Positions 23,931 through 32,799 of a stretch of 64,000 bases of DNA are shown here, in pieces (positions within the stretch are counted from its first letter, which is position 1; each line of letters begins with the position of its first letter). The notes beneath the pieces are model-generated. The model worked only from the letters and a program-made list of their open reading frames with translations, was not told the DNA's origin and made no database searches. The stretch is from a bacterium (GTDB lineage: Bacteria; Planctomycetota; JAFGQW01). The position numbers and the translations under genes are program-made. The DNA lies in contig JAUHXU010000001.1 of NCBI GenBank assembly GCA_030426805.1, positions 1,489,030 through 1,553,029 of the forward strand. The letters run 5' to 3'.

Positions 23931-25973
23931 TCAGCGGCGCTCGCCGCGTTGCCATTCTGGCTCGATGAACACGAAGCGCGTCTCGGCGCCGCCGACGACG
24001 AACAGCTTGACGACCGCGGGACGCGCGTCCTCGACCGCCTTCATCGCCTTGCGGAACGCCGCGACGTTCGGGACCGCCTGGTCGCCGACCGCCATCAACA
24101 CGTCGCCGGGCGCGAGGTTCGCGATCGACGCCCACCCTCCCGAGGCCACCTCGGTGACGAGGACGCCCCGCTGCTCGGGACGCAGGTCCTTGCGGATCCG
24201 ATCCATGAACGTGCAGTCGCGGACCTCGAATTCGAACGCCTCGCTCTTCGCGGTCTTCGCGTCGCTCGCCGACGCGGGCGACTCCTCGAGTTCGACCTCG
24301 ATCGCGAGCGTCTCGGCCCCTCGGAGCACGCCGAGCGTCGCGTTCATCCCGATCGTCAGGTTCTCGATGCGGTTGCGAAGCTCCCGCGCGTCCTGCGGTC
24401 GCGATGCGTCCAGCGCCTCCTCGTCGAGCGACGTCAGGATGTCGCCGGCGCGAAGCCCGGCTGCGTGGGCGCGCGTTCCCGGGTAGACCTCGGTGATCCG
24501 AAAGCCCTTCACGTCACTGAGGCCGAGCGCCTTCGCCACCTTCGGCGTCACGACCTGCGTGCGCACGCCGAGCCACGGCTTCGGCAACTCGCCGCCCGGC
24601 TTGCGACGCGGCGTTCGCTTCGTGTCGACGAGCGTGACGACGCGCGCACGATCGCGCCGGAACGTCACCGGAATCTCGTCGTCTTCGATCCCGTCGAGCG
24701 CGGCCCGGAATGCGCGGATGTCGGGCGTCGGGCGTCCCCCGATCGCGAGGATCACGTCGCCCGCGCGCATCCGCGGACGCGCCTCTTCGAGCGGCTCGCC
24801 GGCGCGGATCCCGGTCACGACGACGCCGTCGGTGTTCGGGTAGCGCCGCGCGCGCATCATCGGTGGCGTGATGTTCTGGATCGTCGCGCCGAGTTCGGAC
24901 AGCTCGACCTGTTCGCCGACGTAGGCGGCCATCCGACCGACCGCGAGCGAGAGCGTCTTCGACTCGCCGCCGCGCTCGACGATCGCCTCGACTCGCTCGC
25001 CGACGGCGAGATTCGCGATGCGGTCGTAGAGCGTCGGGATCTGCTCGAGGAAGCGGCACGTCGCCGGTTTGCCCCCGAGCGACAGCAGTACGTCGCCCGG
25101 CTCGACGCCGCCTTCGGCCGCCGGCGATCCCGCCGCGACCGACGCGACGAGCACGCCGGTCGCACGACCGAGCGGCTCGACCGGTTGGAGCGCGAGCCCG
25201 AGCCAGCCGCGCCGCACTTCGCCGTGGGCGAGGATCTGATCGACCACCCGCCGGACGAGCTTCGACGGCGCGGCGAATCCGTAGCCCGATCCGGCGCGCG
25301 TGTTCACGCCGATGATCTCGCCGGCGAGGTTGACGAGCGGGCCGCCCGAGTTGCCGGGGAGGATCAGCGCGTCGTGTTGGATCCACACCGTGAACATGCC
25401 GGTCCTGTTGCCGCCGCCGAAGTCGAACTCCTCGATCCGACCGTCGCGGGTGAACACGCGGCGGGGATTCGACACGATCCCGAGCGTCATCGACGACGAG
25501 AGCGACAGCGGGTTGCCGACCGCGATCACGGGGTCGCCGACGCGGACCCGGTCGGAGTCGCCCATCGTCGCGTGGACGAGCGGCGCGCCGCTGCGCTCGC
25601 GCTCGGCGAGGCGCAGCTTCAGCACGCTCAGGTCGGTCGCCGGGTCCTCGCCGACGAGATCGGCCGCGATCCGTTCGCCGGTCGTCAGCGTGCAGATCAA
25701 CCGCGTCGCGTCGCGGGCGACGTGGTAGTTCGTCAGCACGTGCCCTTCGGCACTGATCACCGTGCCGCTGCCGGCACTGCGGCGACGGACGACTCGGCCA
25801 CCGGCGTAGGCGCGCGAGACGACGCTGATGTTGACGAGCGCCGGGTAGATCCGGCTCCGGGCGGTCTCGATGCCGCCGGACGGCGCGACCGGGTGTTCCT
25901 GCGCGGGCGACGCGACCGCGAGCGAAATCGTGAGCGCACAGGCGAGCGTCGACGCACACCACGCGTGGATCAA
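23931..25973 (-). CDS. HtrA/DegP-type serine protease with four PDZ-like domains
   Basis: This 680-aa protein starts at TTG 25973, with AGGAGGT six bases upstream; a signal peptide ends at SPAQE. The trypsin-like domain has His84 (LTNYHVARD), Asp114 (ATDLSVLKL) and Ser210 (GNSGGPLVN), an intact triad. Four PDZ-like domains follow, each with a GxxPGD/RxGD core: near residues 245-310, 365-440, 480-560 and 600-660 (VEPGDVLLSLGG, MRAGDVILAIGG, LRAGDILTSLDE, LAPGDVLMAVGD). Most DegP proteins have two PDZ domains. It should degrade or chaperone misfolded envelope proteins. The downstream gene is an inactive relative, probably a co-expressed partner. Confidence 0.92.
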   Translation of the reverse strand: MIHAWCASTLACALTISLAVASPAQEHPVAPSGGIETARSRIYPALVNISVVSRAYAGGRVVRRRSAGSGTVISAEGHVLTNYHVARDATRLICTLTTGERIAADLVGEDPATDLSVLKLRLAERERSGAPLVHATMGDSDRVRVGDPVIAVGNPLSLSSSMTLGIVSNPRRVFTRDGRIEEFDFGGGNRTGMFTVWIQHDALILPGNSGGPLVNLAGEIIGVNTRAGSGYGFAAPSKLVRRVVDQILAHGEVRRGWLGLALQPVEPLGRATGVLVASVAAGSPAAEGGVEPGDVLLSLGGKPATCRFLEQIPTLYDRIANLAVGERVEAIVERGGESKTLSLAVGRMAAYVGEQVELSELGATIQNITPPMMRARRYPNTDGVVVTGIRAGEPLEEARPRMRAGDVILAIGGRPTPDIRAFRAALDGIEDDEIPVTFRRDRARVVTLVDTKRTPRRKPGGELPKPWLGVRTQVVTPKVAKALGLSDVKGFRITEVYPGTRAHAAGLRAGDILTSLDEEALDASRPQDARELRNRIENLTIGMNATLGVLRGAETLAIEVELEESPASASDAKTAKSEAFEFEVRDCTFMDRIRKDLRPEQRGVLVTEVASGGWASIANLAPGDVLMAVGDQAVPNVAAFRKAMKAVEDARPAVVKLFVVGGAETRFVFIEPEWQRGERR

Positions 25974-26079
25974 GGCGACCTCCTCTTCTCACCCGAGAAC
26001 CGGGTATCCCGACGAGCGTCGCCGAAGGCGGGTCACGCGTCAATGGAGCCGGTCCCCCGCAGCCGCACGGAAACGGCCC

Positions 26080-26107
26080 TTGACTTCATTTTAGAGATAC
26101 CTAAAAT
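26080..26107 (+). promoter_or_regulatory. ArsR-type promoter with overlapping operator
   Basis: A -35 TTGACT (26080-26085) is spaced 16 bases from a -10 TAAAAT (26102-26107). A perfect 7+6+7 inverted repeat, ATTTTAG...CTAAAAT (26088-26107), covers the spacer and the -10, so a bound dimer would block polymerase. The expected transcription start falls at or within a base of ATG 26115, implying a leaderless message. The palindrome resembles the TTTAG/CTAAA sites of ArsR regulators paired with SRPBCC genes. Confidence 0.82.
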
Positions 26108-26114
26108 GACAATC

Positions 26115-26438
26115 ATGAACGACGCCCTCGCCGCCCTCGCGATCCCCCGACGCCAGGAGATCCTCCGGATCGTCTGGGATCGCGAGGTCGCGGCCGGTGA
26201 GATCGCCGCGCACTTCGACGTCTCGTTCTCGGCGATCTCGCAGCACCTGAAGGCGCTGCGCGATGCCGGCGTCGTCGTCGTGCGACGCGACGGGAAGCGG
26301 CGGCTCTACCGGGTCGACCGCGCAGCGCTCGGCACCCTCGCCGGCGCACTCGAACAGATGTGGGCGACGCAACTCGCCCAGCTCAAGGACCTCGCCGAAG
26401 CCGAGGAACGCAGGAGGACCGACGATGCCGGATCGTGA
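26115..26438 (+). CDS. ArsR family transcriptional regulator (SRPBCC-linked type)
   Basis: This 107-aa protein is read from ATG 26115 because the promoter places the transcription start there; ATG 26106 lies inside the -10 element. It is a winged helix-turn-helix of the ArsR family: LAIPRRQEILRIVWD, then VAAGEIAAHFDVSFSAISQHLKALRDAGVVVVRRDGKRRLYRVD. No CxC or other metal-binding cysteines are present, so it is probably not a metal sensor. Relatives autorepress operons that encode a small SRPBCC protein, as here: the next gene overlaps by 14 bases. Repression through the palindrome over the promoter is inferred. Confidence 0.93.
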   Translation: MNDALAALAIPRRQEILRIVWDREVAAGEIAAHFDVSFSAISQHLKALRDAGVVVVRRDGKRRLYRVDRAALGTLAGALEQMWATQLAQLKDLAEAEERRRTDDAGS

Positions 26439-27210
26439 ACCGGCGGTCGAGTTGCGCGTGACGATCCACGCGCGGCCGTCGACCGTGTTCCGCTTTCTCT
26501 CCGACCCCGAGCGTTTCGCACGCTGGTGGGCTGTGCCCGGCGGCGGCGACGCGACGATCGAGCCGCGCCCCGGCGGCGCGGTGCGCATCCAGTACGAGAA
26601 CGGCCACGTGATGAGCGGCGAGGTCGTCGCGCTCGAACCCGACCGCCGTTTCGTGATGCTCTGGGGCTACGAGGAAGAGACGAAGGCGATCCCCCCGTCG
26701 TCGACACGCGTCGAGATCGACCTCGAACCGGTCGACGCCGGCACCGAGGTGACGCTGCGCCACAGCGGCCTGCCCGACGAGCCGAACCGCACCGGCCACG
26801 AAGCGGGCTGGCGTTACTACCTGTCGACGATGGCGTCGGAGTGCGCGCGCGACCAGCTCGGCGACCGGGCGGAGACCGCCATCGACGACTGGTTTTCCGC
26901 GTGGAACGCCGACGACGACGCACGTCGCGCGATCCTCGAACGCTGCTGCACGCCCGACGCTCGACTGACCGACGCCTTCGCGAGCGTCGACGGCGTCGGC
27001 ACGATCGACGCCCACATCGCGAACGCCCGCCGCCACATGCCGCCCCACCGCGTCGCCCGCGCCGGCGACGTCGCCCTGTGCCACGAGCACGCGCGCGCCC
27101 GCTGGGCGGCGACGCTCGACGACGGCAAGCGCCTGATGGGCGGCGACACCGTCTTTCGCTTCACGCTCGACGGGCGAATCGAACGCGTAATCGGCTTCAG
27201 CGTCGACTGA
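26425..27210 (+). CDS. SRPBCC (AHSA1-like)-SnoaL-like fusion protein
   Basis: This 261-aa protein starts at ATG 26425 behind GGAGG, inside the end of the ArsR gene. Residues 1-150 are an AHSA1/SRPBCC ligand-binding domain (VTIHARPSTVFRFLSDPERFARWWA, MSGEVVALEPDRRFVMLWGY, TEVTLRHSGLP, GWRYYLSTMAS). Residues 155-261 look like a SnoaL/NTF2 cone domain (DWFSAWNADDDARRAILERCCTPDARLTDAFASVDGVGTIDAHI), which also binds small hydrophobic ligands. The two domains are usually separate proteins. The partner regulator suggests the ligand or stress is sensed by ArsR and handled by this protein. Function is unknown beyond ligand binding. Confidence 0.88.
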   Translation: MPDREPAVELRVTIHARPSTVFRFLSDPERFARWWAVPGGGDATIEPRPGGAVRIQYENGHVMSGEVVALEPDRRFVMLWGYEEETKAIPPSSTRVEIDLEPVDAGTEVTLRHSGLPDEPNRTGHEAGWRYYLSTMASECARDQLGDRAETAIDDWFSAWNADDDARRAILERCCTPDARLTDAFASVDGVGTIDAHIANARRHMPPHRVARAGDVALCHEHARARWAATLDDGKRLMGGDTVFRFTLDGRIERVIGFSVD

Positions 27211-27211
27211 G

Positions 27212-29644
27212 CTACGGGCAGATCCGCGTCGCGATCGCACTCGACAAGCCGCCGGTCGTCCCGTCGAACACGAACGCCTGCACGTAGACGCTCGCACCGA
27301 CGAGCACCTGCGCGTTCGGCACCGCGATCGGCACGATCGCCGCGCCGGCCGCGTCGGTCGACATCGGCAACAGTGCGGCGGCGGCCGGATTGACCAGCAG
27401 GGGCCCGAGCCCGAGGATGTCGGCCGCGAACGGCGCACCGGCGAGCGCGAACACGCCCGCGGTCGACGCCGGCGCCTGCGACACCTGGAACGACACCGTC
27501 TGCCCGAGCGACGGCGTGCCGACCGCGGCGAGCGCTACGCGTGCCGCCATCGGGTCGGCACCACCGTACGCGAGGTGCCCGCACGGCTCCGCGCGGTTCG
27601 GTTGCGATGGCGTCGGTGTCGGGAACGTCACGAGGAAGCCACCGTGCCCGTCGAGCCTGCCGCTGGACACGTCACCCTGTTGCGTGCCGAACCCGATCCA
27701 GTCGAGGTTCGTCGTGCCGTCGGTCGCGAACAGCGCGACCTCCTCGCCGCCGGCCGCGAGTTTGAAGTTCGCGTGCATCGGCCCTTGGTTGCCGTCCTCG
27801 TCGCACCAGACGAGCAGGGTCTGGCCGGGCTGCAAGACGGTGCCGGTCGGAATCGGCCACTTGGTCGGGTTGCCGGCATCATCGGTGAGATACATCCCGC
27901 TCACATCCACGGCGGCGCTGCCGGTGTTGATCAACTCGAGCCAATCGTCGCGCTCGCCCAGCTCGTCACGAAGGCCGTTGTCGTTCTTCGCGAGAAACTC
28001 GCTGATGCGGATCGGACCCGAGCCCGCGACCGTTCCGACGCGGAAGCCCGGCGGCTGGAACGACGCCATCGTCGGCGCGAACGCCATCGCGCCCCCCGCA
28101 CCGAGGTTGCCGTTGGCACCGACGTAATACTCGACCCAGTCGAGCGGCGACTGCGGCGGAATCGCCGCGCCGTACACCCCGTCGTTTGCCTGGCCATCGC
28201 CGTGCTGTCCGTCGTCGAACATCGGCGTCTCGGTGAAGGGCCCGCGCGTCCGGTAGTAGAGCGTCACGGTCGTCGCCGTCGCCCCGGACACCGCGACCGT
28301 GACCCACACCGGCTGCTGCGGCCCCGGTGATGCCGGTGCGTGCGCGAGATTCGTCAGCGTCGGCGCGACCTTGACCAGGTCCGAGTGCGCGGCGAGGTAG
28401 GCGTAGCGGTTCTGCACGAACGTCTGCAGCGCCGGAACGGTGACGAACCCGACGTTGACGTTCTGCGTCAATGCCTGGTCGAACTGCGACATCGAGTAGA
28501 TCCGCTTGCTGTCGGCGACGAGAAGCGGACGGATCATCGTCCGCAGCTGCACGATCCGTGCACCGAGCGTGCTCCAATCGAACGCGCGCAACATGCTCCG
28601 ATAGTGCGCCAGGTAGCGCGCCCGCCACTCGGGTCGCTGGAGCAGCTTCGTCAGGAGCCCCCTCGGGTTGGACGAACTGCCCTCGTAATGAAAGGGGCTC
28701 ATCGACGCGATGCCGTTCAGACCGTACTCGAACGGCAGCCCACCGAGCCCGTTGTTCACGTCCCACGGCTGGAAGCGGAGTCGGCCGTGGAACGGATCCT
28801 CGTAGACGTAGAAGTTCTTGCACACCCGCCCGATGTAGCTGTCGAGCGTCGCGGTGATGTTCAACACGGCGAGGAATCGAAGCGCGTCGTCGACGTCGAT
28901 CACCGACGGCACGACCGTCGGCGCTTGCGCGGACGGCGTGTTGTTCAGCTTGTCGATCGCATCGATCAACTTCGTCCACGGCGGATAGAGACCGTTTTCG
29001 GTCTTCAACTCGTACGCCGCCTGATACCGGGACAAGCTCGTGCCGAGCCAGTTCAACCCGGTGTCGTCATACGCCGTCTGCGAACTCGGTCGTTCGCCGC
29101 GATACCGGTTGCCGGCATCGTCACGGAACCAGTTGTCGAGGAAGTCCTTGTTGATCTGCTCGGTCAGCGTGAACAGCCCGAGATCCTCGGTGTTCACGAC
29201 GAGCTTGACGTAGCACGATTGCGGCGCCGGGATGAACTGCCGCATGAACTCGTAGCCGACGACTTCACGTACGCAGCTCGGGTCCCACACGTTGTTCGTG
29301 ATGTTGAGCGTGCGATAGCCCTTGGCCTTCTGGCCGGCGACGAACTCGTCGAATGCGAGCTTCCACGGACGCTTGTCGCTCTTGCCCGACGGCAGGAACC
29401 GGTAGGTCGAGAAGCCGCGATGGCGAACGCCGACGTCCTTGTAGACGACGTCGTCGATCTTCACGTCGGCCTTGATATAGGTCTTTGACGAGTAGTTGCT
29501 CGCCATTACCGTGCGCCAGTTCGCCACGGTAGTGACTTCGATCGTCCGGATCGTCGCGGTATCGAACAGCGGCTGCCCCGTCACGGCGACGCCGCAACCC
29601 GACAAGAGCACGGCCGCGAAGACCGCACGGAGATTGAGGACCAT
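27212..29644 (-). CDS. CotH-family lipoprotein with lamin-tail domain and shared C-terminal domain (copy E)
   Basis: This 810-aa protein starts at ATG 29644 (MVLNLRAVFAAVLLSGCG), with GGAAGGA upstream; LLSGC is a lipobox, so it should be lipid-anchored. Residues ~45-440 are a CotH kinase-like domain (VGVRHRGFST, RPWKLAFDEF, VVGYEFMRQF, LFTLTEQINKDFL, FYVYEDPFHGRLRFQPWDVNNG). CotH proteins can phosphorylate proteins using an atypical kinase fold. A lamin-tail domain follows (IRISEFLAKN, DDWLELINTGSAAVDVSG, LQPGQTLLVWCDEDG). The last ~100 residues are the C-terminal domain shared with four other proteins here. It may modify or bind surface proteins. Its stop lies two bases from the convergent SRPBCC gene. 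Confidence 0.9.
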   Translation of the reverse strand: MVLNLRAVFAAVLLSGCGVAVTGQPLFDTATIRTIEVTTVANWRTVMASNYSSKTYIKADVKIDDVVYKDVGVRHRGFSTYRFLPSGKSDKRPWKLAFDEFVAGQKAKGYRTLNITNNVWDPSCVREVVGYEFMRQFIPAPQSCYVKLVVNTEDLGLFTLTEQINKDFLDNWFRDDAGNRYRGERPSSQTAYDDTGLNWLGTSLSRYQAAYELKTENGLYPPWTKLIDAIDKLNNTPSAQAPTVVPSVIDVDDALRFLAVLNITATLDSYIGRVCKNFYVYEDPFHGRLRFQPWDVNNGLGGLPFEYGLNGIASMSPFHYEGSSSNPRGLLTKLLQRPEWRARYLAHYRSMLRAFDWSTLGARIVQLRTMIRPLLVADSKRIYSMSQFDQALTQNVNVGFVTVPALQTFVQNRYAYLAAHSDLVKVAPTLTNLAHAPASPGPQQPVWVTVAVSGATATTVTLYYRTRGPFTETPMFDDGQHGDGQANDGVYGAAIPPQSPLDWVEYYVGANGNLGAGGAMAFAPTMASFQPPGFRVGTVAGSGPIRISEFLAKNDNGLRDELGERDDWLELINTGSAAVDVSGMYLTDDAGNPTKWPIPTGTVLQPGQTLLVWCDEDGNQGPMHANFKLAAGGEEVALFATDGTTNLDWIGFGTQQGDVSSGRLDGHGGFLVTFPTPTPSQPNRAEPCGHLAYGGADPMAARVALAAVGTPSLGQTVSFQVSQAPASTAGVFALAGAPFAADILGLGPLLVNPAAAALLPMSTDAAGAAIVPIAVPNAQVLVGASVYVQAFVFDGTTGGLSSAIATRICP

Positions 29645-29823
29645 CGGCGTCCTTCCCACACATCGACCGGAATCTGCCTGCGGGCCCATCTTACCGCGCA
29701 GGCCGGATCCGGCGCCAGACCGCGCGCCGCCCTCGTGCGTTGACGCCTCCCATGCAGCCCGGATACCGTAGAAAGGAGCGGGATTCCCCGCTGGTGGTAT
29801 GAGACTTCACGAGGAGAGCGACA

Positions 29824-30711
29824 ATGCGACTGACCCTACCCGTACTCTTGGCGTGCGCCGGTCTCGCCGGCGCGCAGATGCCGCTCCCGGCATTCACGAA
29901 CACCTACAGCAACGCCGGCCACACGCGCGGCTTCTACTTCCAGGCTCCGGTCGGCTTCACGATCACCGGCCTCAAGGTGCCGGACGAGACCAACCACGGC
30001 CTGCAGAACGTCGCGGTCTACAAGCTCGCCGGACAGCCGACCGGCTCCCAGACGGGGGGCCTGCAGCTCTACATGGGTGGAATTGCGAGCAACCAGGTCA
30101 TCCCCGCGAACATCAGCTTCCAGGCGAACGATTGGGTCGGGATCCTCGGCGCGTGCGGCGACTCCTCGATGATGCACAACTCGTACGGCACCGGCCCGTT
30201 CCAGAGTTCCGTCCTGGGCCAGCCCACGACGATCACGCGGTTCATCACGCAGACGAACATCGTGCAGACCCAGGGTGCCGGCGCGTACAGCCCATCGGGC
30301 GGCTCCGTCGCACGCGTCGAGGTCTACGTCAACGGGGTCACGCTCCAGGGGTCCGGCTCGGGCACGCCCGGCAGCGCGATGAACTTCGGGCTCAACGCAC
30401 CGCAGGACGGCGGGCTCGGCTACCAGCTCGCGACGTCGCTCGGCACCGGCCCGACCCCGCTCGGACAGCGATCGATCGGCATCACGCTCGACGCGCTGTT
30501 CTCCGCGAGCGTCGGCGGGACGCTCCCGGCCGTGTTCGCGAACTACGCCGGGCAGATCGGCGCGAGCGGCAGTGCCTTCGCGACGCTCAACATACCGCCC
30601 TTCGCCGTGCTGAAGGGAGTGACGCTGCACTCCGCGTTCGTGACGTTCAGCGCGGCCTCACCGCTGGGCATCAAGAGCATCAGCAACACGTTCACCTTCC
30701 AGATCACCTGA
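29824..30711 (+). CDS. Secreted protein with shared C-terminal domain (copy C)
   Basis: This 295-aa protein starts at ATG 29824 behind GAGGAG. A short signal peptide (MRLTLPVLLACAGLAGAQ) precedes a beta-rich body of ~170 residues (GHTRGFYFQAPVGFTITGLKVP, LQLYMGGIASNQVIPANISF, NDWVGILGACGDSSMMHNSY). The C-terminal ~100 residues belong to the shared domain (GLGYQLATSLG, LDALFSASVGGTLP, LHSAFVTFSAASPLGI). No enzyme motif is seen. It is transcribed alone; an AAGGAG-rich leader lies at 29770-29823. Confidence 0.83.
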   Translation: MRLTLPVLLACAGLAGAQMPLPAFTNTYSNAGHTRGFYFQAPVGFTITGLKVPDETNHGLQNVAVYKLAGQPTGSQTGGLQLYMGGIASNQVIPANISFQANDWVGILGACGDSSMMHNSYGTGPFQSSVLGQPTTITRFITQTNIVQTQGAGAYSPSGGSVARVEVYVNGVTLQGSGSGTPGSAMNFGLNAPQDGGLGYQLATSLGTGPTPLGQRSIGITLDALFSASVGGTLPAVFANYAGQIGASGSAFATLNIPPFAVLKGVTLHSAFVTFSAASPLGIKSISNTFTFQIT

Positions 30712-30774
30712 CGGCGACGGCGAACGCGCGATTCTGTCTCGACTGAGGGGCAGGCTCGCGCTCGAGCGTCCGCG

Positions 30775-31632
30775 CTACTTCGTGATCGGCGGAAGCGGAT
30801 TGCTCGTCTGCTTCGTGGATGCCTCGTAGAGCTTGAGCGCCTCGGGCATCCACTTCTTCATGTCCTCGATGCGATCGAGCGGGTGCGGGTGCGTCGACAA
30901 GATCGACGGCGTGCCGCTGTCTCCGAGTTCGGCCATCCGCTGCCACACGCCGATCGCAGCGCGCGGATCGTAGCCCGCACGGGCGGCGAGCAGGAGTCCG
31001 TAGTGGTCCGCCTCGCTCTCGTGCGTCCGGCTGTAGGGCAACAGCACACCGACGTTGGCGCCGACGCCGAGTGCCCCCATGATCGTGTCGCGGTACTGAC
31101 TCTTGCCGAGCCCCATCGACACGCCCTCGAGCAATGACGACGTCAGCCCTTCGTGACTCATGCGCTCGTTGGAGTGCTGCAGGATCGCGTGCATCACCTC
31201 GTGCCCCATCACGATCGCCATGCCCGCTTCGTCCTGGAGGATCGGGTAGATGCCGGTGTAGAACGCGATCTTCCCGCCGGGCAGCGCCCACGCGTTGACC
31301 GTCTTCGGGTCGTCGATCAGCGTGAACTCCCACGCGTAGTCAGGCTGATCGGCCGCGGCGGCGATCGCCTTGCCGACGCGTTGGAGCGGATCGATCAAAC
31401 GCGCGTCCTTGCTGACCGGGACCTTGCTCGGGTCCGTCATCTCGACGTACGCCTGGCGACCGAGTTCGTTCATCGACGACTCGTCGTGCAGCAGCAGCTG
31501 CCGTCGACCGGTGCGCGGGTTGCTCGCACAGGCGACCGCGAGGCACGCCACGAGCAGCGCACACACGACGCGCGACACGGTCCGGCGGCCGATGCGCTGA
31601 AACCCCGCCGTGGGGCAAAGGCGATTGGACAT
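30775..31632 (-). CDS. M48 family metalloprotease lipoprotein
   Basis: This 285-aa protein starts at ATG 31632 behind GAGGAGG. The lipobox LAVAC (Cys35) predicts lipid anchoring. The zinc site is H144-E-V-M-H148 with catalytic Glu145 (MGHEVMHAIL), and the third ligand is the Glu of HESEADHYG, as in M48/BepA-LoiP peptidases. Upstream NAWALPGGKIAFYTGIY is the typical M48C approach segment. Such proteins do quality control of outer-membrane or envelope proteins. It heads toward a cluster of small stress-type genes on the same strand. Confidence 0.93.
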   Translation of the reverse strand: MSNRLCPTAGFQRIGRRTVSRVVCALLVACLAVACASNPRTGRRQLLLHDESSMNELGRQAYVEMTDPSKVPVSKDARLIDPLQRVGKAIAAAADQPDYAWEFTLIDDPKTVNAWALPGGKIAFYTGIYPILQDEAGMAIVMGHEVMHAILQHSNERMSHEGLTSSLLEGVSMGLGKSQYRDTIMGALGVGANVGVLLPYSRTHESEADHYGLLLAARAGYDPRAAIGVWQRMAELGDSGTPSILSTHPHPLDRIEDMKKWMPEALKLYEASTKQTSNPLPPITK

Positions 31633-31760
31633 TCGATCCTCCTCGTCGTGGACGGGACTCGTCGTGGCCCCGGCCATCCGACATGTGTAGCAAGAAAACC
31701 GCCGGTCGAGGAGATCGCAGTCCGAGGATCGCTGCGCAACGGGCTCGTCGCGCCGAGCCG

Positions 31761-31967
31761 TCAGGCCGACTTGCCGCGCAGCACCGTGAGGCCGAGCCCG
31801 ACGACGACGAGAACGCCGCCGCCGATCATCATCCACATCGACTTGTCGGTCGGGTTGCCGGAGACGAACTCCTTCACCTCCGAGGAGAGCGAATCCGCGG
31901 CATTGAAGCCGAAGATCAGCAGCATCACGCCGGCGGCGATCGCGGCGAGGCCGAGCAGACGATTCAT
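31761..31967 (-). CDS. DUF3185 family small membrane protein
   Basis: This 68-aa protein starts at ATG 31967, with GGAG upstream. It has two membrane helices (LLGLAAIAAGVMLLIFGF and MWMMIGGGVLVVVGLGLTV) joined by a polar loop NAADSLSSEVKEFVSGNPTDKS. The loop and the PTDKSMW motif are characteristic of DUF3185. The function of the family is unknown; it is often found with other small stress-induced membrane proteins, as here. Confidence 0.88.
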   Translation of the reverse strand: MNRLLGLAAIAAGVMLLIFGFNAADSLSSEVKEFVSGNPTDKSMWMMIGGGVLVVVGLGLTVLRGKSA

Positions 31968-31995
31968 GGGCGGGATCTCCGTTCGATGGGTCGTG

Positions 31996-32184
31996 TCAGA
32001 CCTGGTCGCCGTCGGGCTCGGAGCCCTCGGCACCGCGGTGGAACTTCGCGTGCGGGTGCGGGTTCCGCGTCGCTTCGGGCGCACCGGTGCGCTCAGTCGA
32101 CACCGCGGGTTTGCGCGTCACGAGGATGACGACCAGGATGACCAGCGCCGCGGCCGCGAAGAGAATCAGGATATCGAGTAGCAT
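31996..32184 (-). CDS. Small membrane protein, unknown
   Basis: This 62-aa protein is read from ATG 32184. One N-terminal membrane helix (MLLDILILFAAAALVILVVIL) is followed by a basic, proline- and histidine-containing tail (TRKPAVSTERTGAPEATRNPHPHAKFHRG). No SD is obvious, and the start is chosen because the frame before it is arginine-rich and unlike protein. It lies between DUF3185 and a helical lipoprotein, all on the minus strand. Function unknown. Confidence 0.6.
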   Translation of the reverse strand: MLLDILILFAAAALVILVVILVTRKPAVSTERTGAPEATRNPHPHAKFHRGAEGSEPDGDQV

Positions 32185-32243
32185 GCGGGAACCAGCCGCA
32201 AGCCGCGTGCCGTGCGACTCGCGGCTGCGGGAGGTCGGACGGC

Positions 32244-32642
32244 TCAGCCGTTGCCGTCGAGCTTCTCTTTCGCATCGGCGACGGCGGTCTTGAGCGACTG
32301 CCACCCGTCTTCGACACCGCGCTTCACGTCCGCCCATGCGTCCTCGGACACGTCACCGGCGCGATCGACCTTGGCCGCGACGTCGTCTCGCATCCGGCGG
32401 AGCTTCGCGACGAGCGCGTCGGTCCCCTCGTCGGCGTTCGCCTTGGCCTTCTCGGCCAACCGCTCGATCTCGCTGCCGAACGACTTCAGGTCGTTACGCC
32501 AGCCCTCGACGGTACGCTCGATCCGAACCTCGTTCTTGTCGATCTCGCCGGTCTCGGCGCCGCACGCCGGAAACAACAACACTGGCCCCACCGTGAGCAG
32601 CGTCGCAAGGGCGAGGGGGATTCGCTTCATGTGTGTATTCAT
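32244..32642 (-). CDS. Helical lipoprotein
   Basis: This 132-aa protein starts at ATG 32642 (MNTHMKRIPL), with GAAGGA nine bases upstream. A signal peptide with the possible lipobox FPAC ends near residue 27. The mature part is almost all charged helix (IERTVEGWRNDLKSFGSEIERLAEKAKANADEGTDAL, RRMRDDVAAKVDRAG, DGWQSLKTAVADAKEKL). It resembles apolipoprotein-like or stress-linked helical proteins, but no family is certain. It is divergent from the small membrane gene at 32919 across a 276-base spacer. Confidence 0.78.
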   Translation of the reverse strand: MNTHMKRIPLALATLLTVGPVLLFPACGAETGEIDKNEVRIERTVEGWRNDLKSFGSEIERLAEKAKANADEGTDALVAKLRRMRDDVAAKVDRAGDVSEDAWADVKRGVEDGWQSLKTAVADAKEKLDGNG

Positions 32643-32791
32643 CGTTTCATCCTTCAGAAGTCGGGTGTCCGCGCGCCGGCTTGCGCGCGCTCGTCTCTGA
32701 ACGGGCAACACGCGTACCGAACCGAGGGGATTGTCGTCGCGTCGCCGCTGAGGCGCGTCGCGCGCGTCCGTCGGGCGATGTGCGCGGCATT

Positions 32792-32799
32792 TTGTAGAA
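32792..32799 (+). promoter_or_regulatory. Recurrent motif TTGTAGAA, site 1
   Basis: TTGTAGAA lies in the divergent spacer 119 bases upstream of the small membrane gene at 32919 and reads toward it. The same motif is found upstream of four more genes within 15 kb. It could be a -10 element or activator site; no -35 of housekeeping type sits at the right distance. Confidence 0.45.

Noticed and set aside
29691..29903. Minus-strand ORF over the start of the secreted protein at 29824
   Set aside because: It lies antisense to a gene with signal peptide and SD, and has no SD of its own.
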